Source: Eonycteris spelaea (taxonomy: Eukaryota; Chordata; Mammalia; Chiroptera; Pteropodidae). From it: 64,000 nucleotides of DNA. Both the position numbers and the translations under genes were made by a program. The stretch covers positions 4,712,001 through 4,776,000 of the forward strand of contig PUFA01000006.1 in the NCBI GenBank assembly GCA_003508835.1, given 5' to 3'. The notes beneath the pieces were generated by a model. That model saw only the letters and a program-made list of their open reading frames with translations. It was not told the DNA's origin and did not search any database. Below, piece after piece: positions 22,801-35,599 of this stretch. Position 1 is the first letter of the stretch. The number at the start of each line of letters is the position of its first letter.

Positions 22801-24110
22801 TGGTGAAGGCACCAAACACAAGAAGCTCCTTGACGATTACCAGGAGGCACACCCTTTGGGATAATTTAGAAGGAAGACAGCCCTGGGCTGAGAGCTGTCA
22901 CCACTTCCAGTTCTGAAGATCAGTATGCGGGCAAAGGGCAGAGGAGAAATAGATCAAAAGTAAAAATGACAATTTTAGCCACTTGAGGGTAACAAGTGAC
23001 TAAGGGACAGTGGGAGAGGAGAGAAGTAACTCCTTCAGCGAAACTCAATAGCCATCCCAGGGCTGAGGCATTCATTTGACAAGATTTAACACAAACCAAG
23101 TTTTCAAAAATAACCATTTCTGACTAAAGAGGAAATTTTAAGTTGGAAGAAAGGCTTGATAAAGAAATTGCCCGAGCTGCTTATGGACGAATCTGAAAGT
23201 GTGCTTTAGGGTTCCAGATGGCCCAGGTTAGCTGGGAGAGTCAGAAGCAGATAAAGGGAATGGTATACCCTGTTCCTTCATAACCGACCCATGGGGACTA
23301 ACCAAATTAATTGCTTAATGGTAGATTATTAAAATATAACTTATTTGTTGGGGTGCAATGGCCCTACAAAATAGTGATTCTTTCTCCCCCTCCACCCCAA
23401 AATATTCCACTTTTAGTCCCGACAAGTGGCTGGCAAAGCCCTTGGTGAAGAGGCTTCTCCTGATCATGGCTTGTCACCCTAAGTTATTCACTAGTTTCAG
23501 GGAAGCCTAGGTGTTAAATGTCTGAAAGTGCCATCAAAAAAGGATGGGCGCCACAATAGCCCTGCCCTTGGCAACTGCTCAACCTTTTCGGTCTCTTTGC
23601 CCCTCCTCGGCCTGTTTTCAGAAGCAGACGCCCGCTCCTTTTTGAAATCTATTGAATGTCTTAGAAATCTTAAGTTTTCCATAGAGAAGCTGGGAGTGAC
23701 TGCTTGGATCCTATGGTTCACTCATTCCTGTGGCACCATGTCAAAAAGCAGGGGCTTATTTATCACAGTACCGACTCCTTCTTACTTGTAGAGCAAAACG
23801 TTCCGGTCCCAGAAACATTTTTCCGGGAGGAACTGCTGACAAGTGCACAATTATTTTTACATTCTTTAAAGAGTACTTGTGGAACATATTCATTAGCCCT
23901 AAGGCAGGATGATCAGAGGTTGCTTGGACAACTCCACTTGTCATTGCCTGACCATTCTCATAAGCAGAAGCCCTCTTCTTGTCTGGTCCCTTTACTTCCC
24001 TTAATTGCTACCCTAGGAAACTCTGTAAGCATCAGTACCTTAACAGGATGTTCCAGGTCCCATCTCAATTGCCATGACCAAGATTCTGAATTAGCCAGCC
24101 TCTAGGAAGC
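19900..24110. other. Intergenic, no gene recognised
   Basis: Mostly sequence I cannot assign. A weak L2/MIR-like tail lies near 22200-22280 (GCATAGGACCGGCACTCACT GAACG). A 133-codon open frame at 23704-24105 has no domain or homology I recognise and lacks splice or promoter context. Confidence 0.4.
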
Positions 24111-24139
24111 CAGGTTCTATTTTAAAAAGACGTGCAAAG

Positions 24140-24300
24140 CAGCAGTTCTCCAAACTGGAACTTAGATGCTGAGTCAGTCCTTCTCACAGAAATGCTGAAT
24201 CACAGTCTCCTAGGGTGGGACCCAAGATAACTACATTTTTAACAAGCTGTAGAGTTGATTGTGATGCCCAGCCACATCTGGGAACCAGTGATACAGATTG
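24140..24300 (+). mobile_element. MER5A-like hAT transposon relic
   Basis: GCAGTTCTCCAAACTGGAAC at the left, GGGTGGGACCCAAGATAACT ACATTTTTAACAAGCTG inside, and CTGGGAACCAGTGATAC at the right match the MER5A (Charlie-derived) pattern. Confidence 0.7.
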
Positions 24301-24844
24301 AGATTAGGGTATCAATTGGATGTTTTTGCCGTTCCATATGACCATTTGCAGTAAATAAGCTAGAGACAGCAAAGATTATTTCCATGACAGATTGAATTTA
24401 TGCTGATGTTTCTGATGTAATCATTGTTGCACTAAGCATGATTTAACCATTATCTTACTCTAATATAGCAATTTCTCAATCTGGTTTTTTTTTCATACAT
24501 AACAGATCCATATCAGATGCTCTTTCTCAAGTTGAATATTCCCATGCCAAGCTAGTTTAATGTTTGTCTGAAGCTTTAGAAATAACATTCATTTGGAAGC
24601 CCAGTTATGGTTGTTCATCCTCATTAGTTTTTAGTTGTGATCATCACCCATTTCATATCATGGGTGGTATCAGACAGCATTTGTTAATATTTCCTTGGGC
24701 CAGTTGATGTGCATTTTCAAGTCTCCTGAACTTTACTTCCTATTTCAATTTATTGGCTAAAATTCAGTGGACTCAGCACACTAGCAAAAGTGCCACCTAA
24801 GATTTTTTCTTTTTTTTAACCTTATGCAAGCATCCCATAGAGCA

Positions 24845-25112
24845 GTTAATTCTCCAACTTTAGCATACACAATAATCACCTTCAGGAAAAGGAGTAGCTT
24901 TTACAAATGCAAATCCTTGGTCCTCACACCTACAGACTGATTAAGTAGACATGGCACAAGGTCCAGGAAACTGCATTTTTACAAGCCCTCCTCCCCTAAA
25001 TAATTATGTACACTGAAGTTTCTATGCACTAAATACTGAAGTATTATTTACGTTCTAGTACTCACCTTGAGTAATTCTGATATAAGTAGTCTGCAAACCA
25101 CACTTTGAGAAA
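24845..25112 (+). mobile_element. MER5A-like hAT transposon relic
   Basis: TAATTCTCCAACTTTAGCAT ACACAATAATCACCT starts it, GAAACTGCATTTTTACAAGC lies inside, and the right terminus is CTGCAAACCACACTTTGAGA AAC. An internal unrelated stretch separates the two halves. Confidence 0.65.
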
Positions 25113-26029
25113 CAAGAATACATATGTAAGAGATGTTAAATTAGAAACTCTCACATATCTCAAAACAAGATTTTACAAAATGCATAAAACACCATTACCC
25201 AGAAAAAGTGGCACTATGGACCTACATCCATAATCACTTACATTCTTGGCAGAACCATGTACCATTGGACAAGTTATGGTATGAACCTAATGGGTCCAAG
25301 GTGTCCCACGGTGATCATTCTTTTTAACTCCCTTTATTGCTTCTTCACAAACAGAGCCTTAAGATAACTCCTTCTACATCTTGTAACATCAAAACACTTG
25401 ACAAATAATATTTTCATTTAAATTTCATTTAGGCTATTGGTTTGGTTTATTTCTTATGTGTAATTTTGTTGTGGGTTTTAAGGTTTTGGGTAAAAATTTT
25501 TCTCCTATATTTAATTGTAATATTTATAGTAGGTATCGCTTCTGCATGTCTGGAACTTACAGTTTTGACATCCTTATTATTGCATTGGTTATATAGGATT
25601 CTCTTCTGTGTAGATTCTCCTAGAGGTGAATATTTCCTTTCTAACCTAAAGTCCATATCACACTCATTAATTGCAATTTTTCCTTGTGTGCATTCTCTGA
25701 TGAACGTGAAATTTTGAAGCCTCGGAGGAGCCCTCATTGCACTAATCTCATTCATAGGGTCTCTCTCCCTTGTGGACTCTCAGGAATGCCAAGCTTTGCA
25801 CTCTAAGAAAAATTCTTACTAAACTTATTGCATTGATATGCCTTCTCTACTGAATGGAGGATGTAATGGAAAAGAATGGCCTGGCCAGTTAAGCCCTTCC
25901 TATGCTTTTTCTCCTCTGTGGACTTTAATGAACTCAAAAATCTGCAGCTCTGCAATAACCCTTGCCATCTTCTCCTTATTGACAGCGTTTCTCTTCTACA
26001 TGGATACTGTCATGATCACAAATATTTTT

Positions 26030-26256
26030 TAATTAATTATTTATTTTTTTTATTTTTTAGGCGAGGCAACCCTTGGTTGACCTCACAGATTGCAAGGACC
26101 TTGTCAGCTTACAATCCCTTATTTTTGTTTATTTTTTATACCTACAGCACCTGGTCTTCCTAGGTGGTCCAAGTACTAACCGGGCCCGACCTTGCTTAGC
26201 TTCCAAGATCAGATAGGATCAGGGTAGTTCAGGGTAGCATGGCCGTAGAATGTTTG
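26030..26256 (-). mobile_element. 5S rRNA-derived SINE (fruit-bat MEG type) with target duplication
   Basis: Read on the minus strand, it starts with a 5S rRNA-like body: GGCCATGCTACCCTGAAC, then TGATCTTGGAAGCTAAGCAA GG and GGTTAGTACTTGG, which cover the internal Pol III control region. It then continues into a non-5S part (GGTCAACCAAGGGTTGCC) and an A/T-rich tail. It is flanked by an 11-bp target duplication CAAATATTTTT (26019-26029 and 26257-26267). It sits inside the dead zinc-finger relic. Confidence 0.88.
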
Positions 26257-26659
26257 CAAATATTTTTGAACTAGCTGATACCTATAGCCCACTCATCACA
26301 TTTGTAAGGCCCTTCTACTGTGTGAACTCCAAGATGAATTCTGCAGAAGCTCTTAAGACATTCTTCACATATACAACATCTCCCCTGTGTGGGTTGTCTG
26401 ATGAACTCAAAAACCCATATGCAGGCTGAAGGCTTTACTATGCTCATATCTGTGAGGCATAGTGATATATTGATGAAGGTTCAGAATGGGTGGAGAAGAT
26501 GTATTTGCTTGCTGTCTAGTCAGTGTACACAAAGATTCTTTTTCACATCTAGGCACCACCTCTTCCTCTTCAGGTTTGGAAACCATCTCTTTGTGCTTTT
26601 TATTGTCAAATGCACTGTTTCTGGCTAATCTGTACTCAGATCCTCTCCTTAGCACCTAA

Positions 26660-27135
26660 CCCTGGCAATCACTGATGTGTTCTCTTTCTGTATTTTTGCC
26701 TTGTCCGATGTCATATAAATTGAATCGAACAATATGTAACTTTTGGAGAGTGAGAATAACGCGTTTGAGATTCATCCATGTTGTTGCATGCATCAACCGT
26801 TCATCTCTTTTATTGCTGGGAAGTAGTAGTATTCCATTTGGTAGCTACCACAATTTGTTTACCCATTTACTCACTGAAAAATATTTGGGTTGATTCCAGA
26901 TTTGGGTGATTATGAATAATGCTGCTATAAACATTTTGGTACAGGTTTTCATGTGATTGTAACTGTCTAGAAGTGAAATTGATGAGTCATATGGTATATG
27001 TTTAAATTTTTAAGAAACTGCCAAACTGTTTTTCAGAGTGGCTGTAACATTTCACATCCCCACCAGCAATGTCTGAGAGTTTCTGTTGCTTTGCACACTT
27101 GCCATCACTTGGTATTATCAGTACTTAAAATTTTT
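26660..27135 (-). mobile_element. L1 LINE 3' fragment
   Basis: Antisense L1 3' region: CATCCATGTTGTTGCATGCA, TATGAATAATGCTGCTATAA ACATT, CCACCAGCAATGTCTGAG. Confidence 0.8.
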
Positions 27136-27139
27136 AACT

Positions 27140-27565
27140 CATCTAAAAAGGGCTTGTGGTAGGACACTTCTGACATCGCCTCCCATGATATTCATGTCTG
27201 CAGGTAATCACACCCTTGTGTAGTCCTCTTGAGTTTAGGCTAGACCGAATAACTCGCTTCAAACAAATAGACTAAGAAACACTAAAGATATTAATTTCCC
27301 TTTCATTTTCTTAAACCAAATGATTATGGTAGCAGTGATGGGGTGTTTTTCCTGTGGTTAGGTTACAAAAGAGTATGATTTCTTTTGCTAATCTCTTTCT
27401 GGTTTTTCTTGCAAGCTTGCATTGATGGAGGGAGCCACCTGGCAAGAGACCAAGGGTCTCCAGCCAACAGCAAGTAAGGAGCTGAGGCTCAGAGTCTGAT
27501 AGCCCTCAAGTAACTGAATCTGCCAATAATCATGCTTGGGAGTGGATCTTCCCCAGTCAAGCCTC
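27140..27565 (+). repeat. Probable LTR/MaLR- or DNA-transposon-type fragment within L1
   Basis: CCTCCCATGATATTCATGTC, CACCCTTGTGTAGTCCTCTT and CTTCCCCAGTCAAGCCTCCA resemble a common dispersed mammalian repeat that interrupts the L1. I cannot fix the family. Confidence 0.4.
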
Positions 27566-27569
27566 CATT

Positions 27570-29225
27570 TGAGACTGCCATTCCAGCTCATATCTTGATT
27601 TTCTACTCTGTTCCATTATTCTGTGTTATCCTTGTGCCCATATTACACTGTCTTGACTACTGTAGATGTATAGTATGTCTTAAAATCAGGTATGAGCCCT
27701 CCAACTTTTTTCTTTCTCAAAATCGTCTTGGCTCGTCTAGTTCCTTTACCTTTATATATCAGTTTTTGTTTGGGATTGCATTAAACTTTACAGATCAGTT
27801 TGGGCAGAACTGACATCTTAACTCTATTGAGTCTTATACCCCATGAACATAGTATGTCTCTTTAGTTCTTGAGTTCTTTTTCACCTCTTTCATTAGCACT
27901 TCATAGTTTTTAAGATATAGAGCCTGCACATATTTTGTTGTATTTATGCTTAAGTATTTCTTTTTCTCTTTTAGAGCTATTACAAATGGTACTGTTTTTT
28001 AAATGTTGGCTTCCAGGTGTTCATTATAAATGTATATAAATACAGTATTCTGTATATTGATCTTATATCTCACATACTTGTTAAACTTTTAGTTCTAGGA
28101 GGTTTTTAAAATTTTTTTTTTAATTTTTAAAAATTTTTTTAAAAATTTTTTCAGTATGGATTCCTTGGAATTTTCTACATAGACAATCATATCATCTGTG
28201 AATACTTTTACATCTTCCATTTCAAACAGAATGCTTTTTTCAGTAGCATTTGCTACTGCATTTGCTAAGTCTCCCAGAGCAATACTCAACAGGAGTAATG
28301 ACAGGAGACATTCTTGCCTTAGTTTTCAATCTTAGGAGGAAGGCATTCCATCTTTCACCATTAAGTATAATGTTAGCTGTAATTTTGCAGATGACCTTTA
28401 TCAGACTGAAGTTCCCTTCTATTCCTAGTTTGCTGAATTTTTATTATGAATGTATATTACATTTTGTCAAGTGCTTTGTCTGCACCTTATTGATATGGTC
28501 ACGTGGTTAATGTGGAAAATCACTTTGATTTTCAAGTGTTGAATCAGTCTTGTATTCCTGGGATAAACGTCATTTGGTTATCTTTTTATATACTGGCGAA
28601 TTTGATTTGCTATTTTTCTGAGGAATTTTTGCATCTATGTTCATGGGGGATTTGGTCTGTATTTTTTTTGGTACTCTTTATCTAGTTTTGATGAACTAAA
28701 ATGAAAAAGTGTTGCATCTTCATCTTCTGAAAGAGATTGTGAAGAATTGGTATTTTTTGTTATTTCTTCCTTAAATGTTTGGTAGAATTCACCAGTGAAA
28801 TCATCTGAACCTAGAGTTTTCTTTTTTTGGAAGCCATGAATAAGATTTCTTTAATAGGTATAGGAATGTACATTTATTTCTCCTTGAATGAGTTTTGGTA
28901 ATTTATGTTTTTCAAGAAATTGTTCCATTTCAGTTAAGTTGCTGTATATATGTGCACAGAGTTGTTCACAGCATTTCCTTATTATACTTTTAATGCAGAG
29001 AGAGTTGTAATGTCTCCACTTTTATTCTGTATGTCAAAATTTGTGTCTTCCCTCTTTTTTCTTGGTCATCTGGCTAAACACTTATCAACTTTAATTTTTT
29101 TTTTTGAGAATAAGCTTTTGCTTTCATTTATTTTTCTCTACTTTTCTGTTTTCAAGTTCATTGATTTATTATTTCCTCCTGCTTGCCTTGAGTTTACTTT
29201 GCTCTTCTTTTTCTAGGTTATTTAA
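27570..29225 (-). mobile_element. L1 LINE ORF2 fragment
   Basis: Antisense ORF2 sequence: TGTGCCCATATTACACTGTC, TATTGAGTCTTATACCCCAT GAACATAG, GGATTCCTTGGAATTTTCTA CATAG, AATCAGTCTTGTATTCCTGG GATAAAC and CTTGAGTTTACTTTGCTC near its 5' limit. It continues the 26660 fragment past an interrupting repeat. Frames are broken. Confidence 0.85.
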
Positions 29226-29227
29226 GG

Positions 29228-29765
<538 letters not shown>

Positions 29766-29899
29766 TCACATATGAAAGGTTTCTCTCTGGTGTGAATTCT
29801 CTGATGATAATGAAGATCTGTGCTTCAACTGAAGCTCTTGCTACACTCAGCACAGTCATAAAGTTTCTTTCCTGCATGAAAAAGGGGATGCTTTGAGAA

Positions 29900-30965
29900 T
29901 GAGAAAATGTTTACAAGAATGAAAAACATGATTGTCAAACTAAAAAATCTTAATGGAGGGTGCAAGCAATAGGATATCAGGCTGGAGACTGTGGAAAACT
30001 ATGCTAGTCAACTAAAAGACCAACTTGAAGAGTTCTACCAGGACTTAGAAAAAAGAATAATTTAAAAAGTGAAATTCTGAGAAAATACTAAGTCCTGAAG
30101 GACAGATCTAGATCTTAAATACCTGTGAGAGATCCAGAAGGAGAGAACAAACAGGATAAATATGAAAATGTACTTAACTGAAAGAGAATTTGATTCTTTA
30201 GATTGAAAATAGTCCTCCAGTACTGTGTAGGAGTGCTAAAAAAAAAAAAAAAAAAAAAAAAAAGGACAAACTAACACATACAGACTCTGGATGAAATGAT
30301 GAAATTTCTGAATTTCAAAGATCAAGAAAACCTTATGAGCATACAAAATATTAAAAAAACAAAGCAAGTTACTTACTCAAAAAGAGAATAGTATTGGCAG
30401 AAGACAATGGTACAATGTCTCCAGAGTTCTGAGGGTAAAGACGATAGTCAAGAATCCTGAACCAAAAACAAACAAACAAACAAAAACCCTAAACCTAAAC
30501 TGATGATTCTCCTACAAGGGCAGAAGGAAGAAACCAAAGAAAAGCAAGAACAACCAAAATTAATCAAAATAAAAACTCATAAAAAGGGAAGACATGAAAT
30601 ATAAAAAGTAGAAATGAATAACGTTCCTCCTTTCCCTTGACCAAATTTCATGAAATACCAAGAGAAAACGTCCCTGAGCTGAAGGATTCAGAGATGGACA
30701 GGTTCAATGACTTACAAACATGATTACTGGGGGAAAAAATATCACACATCAAAGTACGTCCTAATAAAATTTCAAAGTTCCAATGATAAACAGAAATAAA
30801 GGAGAAACAATTGTAAATGTTTTTAGAGGGAGGGAAAAGAAAACAGGTAAAGTAAGAAAATGAAATAAATAAAATAAGAGGAAATGACTAAATGAACAAA
30901 TGAGATTGGAATCAGCAATATCAGAAGCTTAAAGACAAAGATACAAGGTTAGAACATTCTCAGGG
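29900..30965. other. A-rich, possibly L1-derived, unassigned
   Basis: A-rich sequence with a 25-base A run at 30239-30263 and an (AAAC)n patch at about 30464-30486. Fragments such as CCAGAGTTCTGAGGGTAAA suggest an old LINE 5' or internal region. There is no gene. Confidence 0.35.
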
Positions 30966-30970
30966 AAAAT

Positions 30971-31370
30971 TGTAATGGCTGAAAAATGACTGCTAGAAAT
31001 TTATTCCTTGCAGGAAAATTACTGCTTGGCTGTGTCCATGGGAACATGACTATGTCCATGGGAACATAGGCTGTCACCCATAGGAACATAACATTCTAAC
31101 AATAAGCTTTCTGCTTCTGTACCCCCAATTATGCACCTAACCTGTGAGTTGACAGGCAATGAATGAATAGAAGTAGACCTTTGTGTTTAGACAGAATGAA
31201 GAATGGGATTTTGGGCTTAAAACCCCTGTACCTCTCTTCATTTCAGGGCTGCTTAATTTGGGGTCTGCATACCCCTGGCGGACCAAACTGGCTGAATAAA
31301 GAGTGTGTTTCCTATAACTCACTGAGTTCTGGTGGTCCGTGTGTCTTTCGGGGGCTGGCGCTACAACACA
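30971..31370 (+). mobile_element. Solo LTR of an endogenous retrovirus (class I-like)
   Basis: It begins TGTAATGG and ends CTACAACACA. The U3-like part contains three diverged copies of a TGTCCATGGGAACATGAC-type unit (31010-31090). AATAAAG at 31295-31301 is followed by a GTGTGTTTCC and TGGTGGTCCGTGTGTCTTTC region typical of R/U5. I found no flanking internal genes and no convincing target duplication. It is a non-coding relic. Confidence 0.6.
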
Positions 31371-31454
31371 GTAAGTACTCCATACGTGTTTCCTTCTTTC
31401 CTAAAGAAGAAAGAGGATCTTATCTTTTTCTTCAAAACTACCACATTCTAGACT

Positions 31455-31475
31455 GAAAAAAAAAAAAAAAAAAAG
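31455..31475 (+). repeat. Poly(A) tract
   Basis: About 19 A residues separating the LTR region from the CpG-rich block. Confidence 0.85.
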
Positions 31476-31539
31476 CAAACTGCACCTCACTAGGGAGTTG
31501 GTCATCTCTTCCTCCTCCTGGTCAAGGAGACCAACTTTC

Positions 31540-33170
31540 AGGAGAAAGGAGCAAGAAGAAAGGAGACTCGCAGCTCCCAGAGCAACCGGCTGGAACAAGA
31601 GTTCAGCCTTGCCGGAACCATTCCCTCAACACCGATGCCCTGTGCTTTCTCTTGTCCACCTACAGACCGTCCAGGTAAGTCCTCTTCCTTCTATTCTGAG
31701 TCAAAACCTCTATGGCTTCTCCCAGTTTCGTGAAAGTGGTCACCGCACCTAAGCCTTGGTAGGTAACCTCTGCAGCCCCAGCAGCTCCGTAACCCCTTCC
31801 TCTGCCAGACTCCAGCTTTGGCTCAGTGGTTTTGGCGGGAGGCCACAGGCACAGGTGTGCCCCCGCAAGGTGGGTTCCAGCTGCCTGTGGGGCTGCAGCC
31901 TCCATTCGTAACAGCATGGCTTGGGCTTATCGGCTCGGAACGACTTTTCCTTGGCTGGCATCTTTCTGCTAGACTACAAGTCTCTGTACCCCCAGCAAGA
32001 GTCCCACAGTCGGAAATCCAGCCAGGTTCAGAGTTACACGAAGCACCTCCTTGGATACAGACCTGGAGGAACCCAGGCTAGGGACCTCTGGACACCGAGC
32101 CTGCAACACCTGAGGGAGAAACCTGAGGCGCCAAAAGGTGGAAACATCGGCACAAACTGCTCTGTGAGGAGAGATCCGCGGCTGACCCGCACCGCTGCTA
32201 TCCCGAGATCGCGGCCGGGGTCTAATGCCGTTCACAGCCGGGATCGGCGGGGCACAGGGCTGCGGAGCCAAGGCTGGAGTCTGACGGAGAAAGGGATCCT
32301 GGAGCTACACGGACGGCAGATTCCTAATGCTCTTGTCTGAGGTGAGCAAAGCTGGGTGAAGAGACTGCTTTAGGGAACCTGGAAGGATCTCACCCTCTCT
32401 AACCAATCGCAGGAGCCAGTCTTTTTGGACCATAGCTCCTGAGATCCCTGATTTGGGGCTTCAAGTAGCTCAATCGCATCCCAACTCTGGCCCTTTGATC
32501 TCCATTTGCCCACTGACCCAGCGTGCCTTTCCTAGCCCCAGTCCTGCGAAAGAGAAGCTGCTGGCGCTGCGAAGACCCTCCCACACCTACCTGCCCCGCG
32601 CCCACCCACGGGGCCAACCCCGCTGCCCGGTCGTTCTGCGCCTGTGCAGAGAGCCCGTGGGCCCTCCCACAAGACCCTGGGTGCTGGCACTGCCCTAGCC
32701 TTCATGCTGTAGCGTGTGGACATTTCCCTTTCAGCTTTGTTATGGGGTAGAAAAAATCACTTTTTAATTTTAATTCGTGGGATCCTGCAATAGTAGTGCA
32801 GACGGCCTCCCTTTTTCCGATAAGAAGCTCCGAGTGGGGCAAGCCGAGCCGGGGGGAGCCCTCCTTGTGCTAATCCTTCCCCTTGCCCTTCGCAGTCTGG
32901 CTCCTAAGCGATTGGGGCTAAGAGAAGGTAAGGGGACTGGTGTCTCCTATTTTGCCAGTAGTCCTCTCTGAAATGCCACCGCACTGGCTTCCACTAACAC
33001 CTGCACAGGTGCTTCTGGGTGGGCAGGTAGGCGTTCTAAGACAAGGTCGCGTGAGGGGCAGGTGTGTGAGGCCCTCCTCCGCGCACGGTTCTCTGATGGG
33101 GAGCTCCACCCTACTGTGACCTCTTCCAACTCTCTGGCCCCCAGCTAGTATACTTAATACGACGCCCACT
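31540..33170. promoter_or_regulatory. CpG-rich block (unclassified CpG island or L1/ERV 5' region)
   Basis: Dense in CpG compared with its surroundings (for example 32161-32260 and 32571-32650). It contains an inverted repeat: the complement of about 31785-31830 resembles 32264-32310 (AGCTGGAGTCTGGCAGAGGA against GGCTGGAGTCTGACGGAGAA). Splice-donor-like GTAAGT follows 31674 and GTGAGC follows 32340. No ORF has a recognisable domain. Candidates are an orphan CpG island with a noncoding transcript, or the GC-rich 5' region of a LINE or ERV whose body was deleted; an L1 3' part lies 0.2 kb downstream. Confidence 0.4.
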
Positions 33171-33319
33171 TGGCCGTCACATTGACTGCTTTGCTGTTTC
33201 TATATGCGCTTCCAAGCCCCTTCTTGCAAGTAGCCCCAATCTCCACAGGGGAATCTCTTGGAATCATTCTCATTTGATTTTTGGACAAAAATGTCACATG
33301 TAGAAAACCCTAAAGATTA

Positions 33320-33321
<2 letters not shown>

Positions 33322-33371
<50 letters not shown>
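33322..33371. repeat. (AC)n microsatellite
   Basis: About 25 uninterrupted AC dinucleotides abutting the 5' edge of an L1. Confidence 0.95.
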
Positions 33372-33372
<1 letters not shown>

Positions 33373-35205
33373 GCTAGAACTAAAAAATTCAGCAAAGTTG
33401 CAGGACACAAACTCAACATACAGAAATCAATTATTTTCTATACACTAAAAATGACCAATCCAAAAAATAATTAAGGACGCAATCCTATTTACAATAGCAT
33501 CAAAAAGAATAAAATACTTTGGAATAAACTTAAACCAAGGCAGTGAAAGACTTGTACAAGGAAAACTATAAAACACTGCTGAAAGAAATTATACACAAAT
33601 AAATGGAAACACATCACATGTTCAAGGACTGGAAGGCTTAATACTATTAAAATATCCATACTATGCAAAGCAATCTACAGATTCAACACAATCCCTATAA
33701 AAAATCCCAATAGCATTTTTTTTTTTGCAGAAATAGAAAAAAAAATTTCAAACATTCATATGAAACCGCAAAGGATTCTCGATAGCCAAAACAATTTTGG
33801 AAAAGAACTGGAGGCCTCACGCTTCCTGATTTCAAACTGTACTGCAAAGCCACAGTAATGAAAACAATATGGTACTAGCATACGAACCGATGTATAGACC
33901 CTCAGAACAGAATAGAGAGCCCGGAAAGAAACCAACTCATATGGAGGCTGCACCCAGGGTGCCGGGACTACACAGTGGGGAAAGGATAGACTCTTCAACA
34001 AAGAGTGCTGGGAAAACAGGATATCCACATATAAAAGAATGAAACTGGACCCTATCTTATACCAAACACAAAACTTAACTAAAAATGGATTAAAGACTTC
34101 AATGTATGACCTGAAATTAGAAGGAAACATAGGGGAAAGCTGCATAACAGTGGGTATGACACCAAAAGCACAGGCAACAAAAGCAAAAAGACGACGGGCA
34201 CGACATCAAACCAAAAAGCTTCTGTACAGCAAAGGGGAAATCAACGGAGTGAAAGGCAGCCTACACAATGGGGAAAAATATTTTTAAAACATGTGTTGGA
34301 TAAGGGATTCATATCCAAAATATAGAAGGAACCCCTACAACTCAATAGCAAAAAAAAAATTAATAACTGGATTAAAAAATTAGCAAAGAATTTGAATAGA
34401 CATTTCTCCAAAGGAAACATACAAATGGGTAACAGGTATATGAAAAGATGCTCGACGTCACTAATCCTCAGGGGAATGGAAATCAAAACTACAATAAGAT
34501 ACCACCTCACACCTGTTAAGATGTCTATTATCAAAAACAAAAATAAAACGAAACAGAAAATAAGAAGTGTTGACAAAAATGTAGAGAAATCAAAACCATT
34601 ACAGGCTGTTCATGGGAATGAAAAATGGAACAGCCGCTATGGAAAAAGAGTATGAAGATTCCTCAGGAAGGTAAAAACTAAAACCACCATATGATCTAGA
34701 AAACCCATTTCTGTGTATCTATCCAAAACGACAACAAAAACTGAAAACAGGATTTCAAAGAGATATTGTCACTCCCATATCCATTGCAGTATTATTCACA
34801 ACAGCCAAGAGGTATAAACAATCTAAATGCACAGACAGATAAAGAAAAAGTGGTATGTACATATTTTTAAAAAGAAGAAAATCCTGACATACGCTACAAC
34901 ATGGATAAACCTTAAGAACATTAGCGAGGTGGAAGAAGCCAGTCACAGAAAGACAAATACTGCATGATTCCACTAATAAGAGGTATTTAAATACTAAAAC
35001 TCAGAGGAGCAGAAAGCAGAATGGTGATGCCACGGTCTAGAGGGAGTGGGAAATGAGACATTGCTGTTCACTGGCTATGGAATTTCAGCCATACGAAATG
35101 AAAAAGTTCTAGATGTGTTGTATGACAATGTGCATATAGCTAACAATACTGTACCACACACTTAAAAATTTGTCAAGAAGGTAAACTTCACATTGTTTTT
35201 TACCA
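33372..35205 (+). mobile_element. 5'-truncated L1 LINE
   Basis: Sense L1 from late ORF2 to the 3' end: CTGCTAGAACTAAAAAATTC AGCAAAGTTGCAGG, ATCTACAGATTCAACACAAT CCCTAT, ACTGGAGGCCTCACGCTTCC TGATTTC, GCTGGGAAAACAGGATATCC and TATCCAAAACGACAACAAAA. The 3' end is near 35205, in a CA-rich tail. Frames carry several stops and indels, so it is inactive. Confidence 0.88.
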
Positions 35206-35599
35206 CACACATACACACACACACAGGCACACAGGTCTCTTGTTTCAGCTCTAGTTTCCCATTCTGGACAACTAACAATAATGAAAACAATTAGCTTTTT
35301 CTATTTATGACTTCCCTACCTGTGAAAGATGGTGAAATAGGTGCAAAGTAAAGTTATAATAATGACAAAGAACGTTAAATAGGACTCTTAACAAGGTTGC
35401 AGAATGAGTTCCTGTGAAGGCCCTGGAGAAGTCAAGGTCTCACAGCACCTCATCTACCTCATTTACTTCAATCCTTCAATCACTCTCCTAGAGCTCGCTC
35501 TGATCAGCCATTCAGCTTTATTGCTGACACTCCAAAATACCAAGGTTGGTTACTCAGGATCTCTGTACCTTTTTTTTCTGAATGAACTATTCTTCAGCA

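Noticed and set aside
23704..24105. A 133-codon plus-strand frame
   Set aside because: It has no recognisable domain, no splice or promoter context, and composition like its flanks.
26030..26256. A 5S rRNA gene
   Set aside because: It is fused to a non-5S part and an A-rich tail and flanked by target duplications, so it is a SINE, not a ribosomal gene.
31921..32340. A 139-codon frame in the CpG-rich block
   Set aside because: GC-rich DNA is naturally stop-poor. The translation has low complexity in Arg, Gly and Ser and no known motif.
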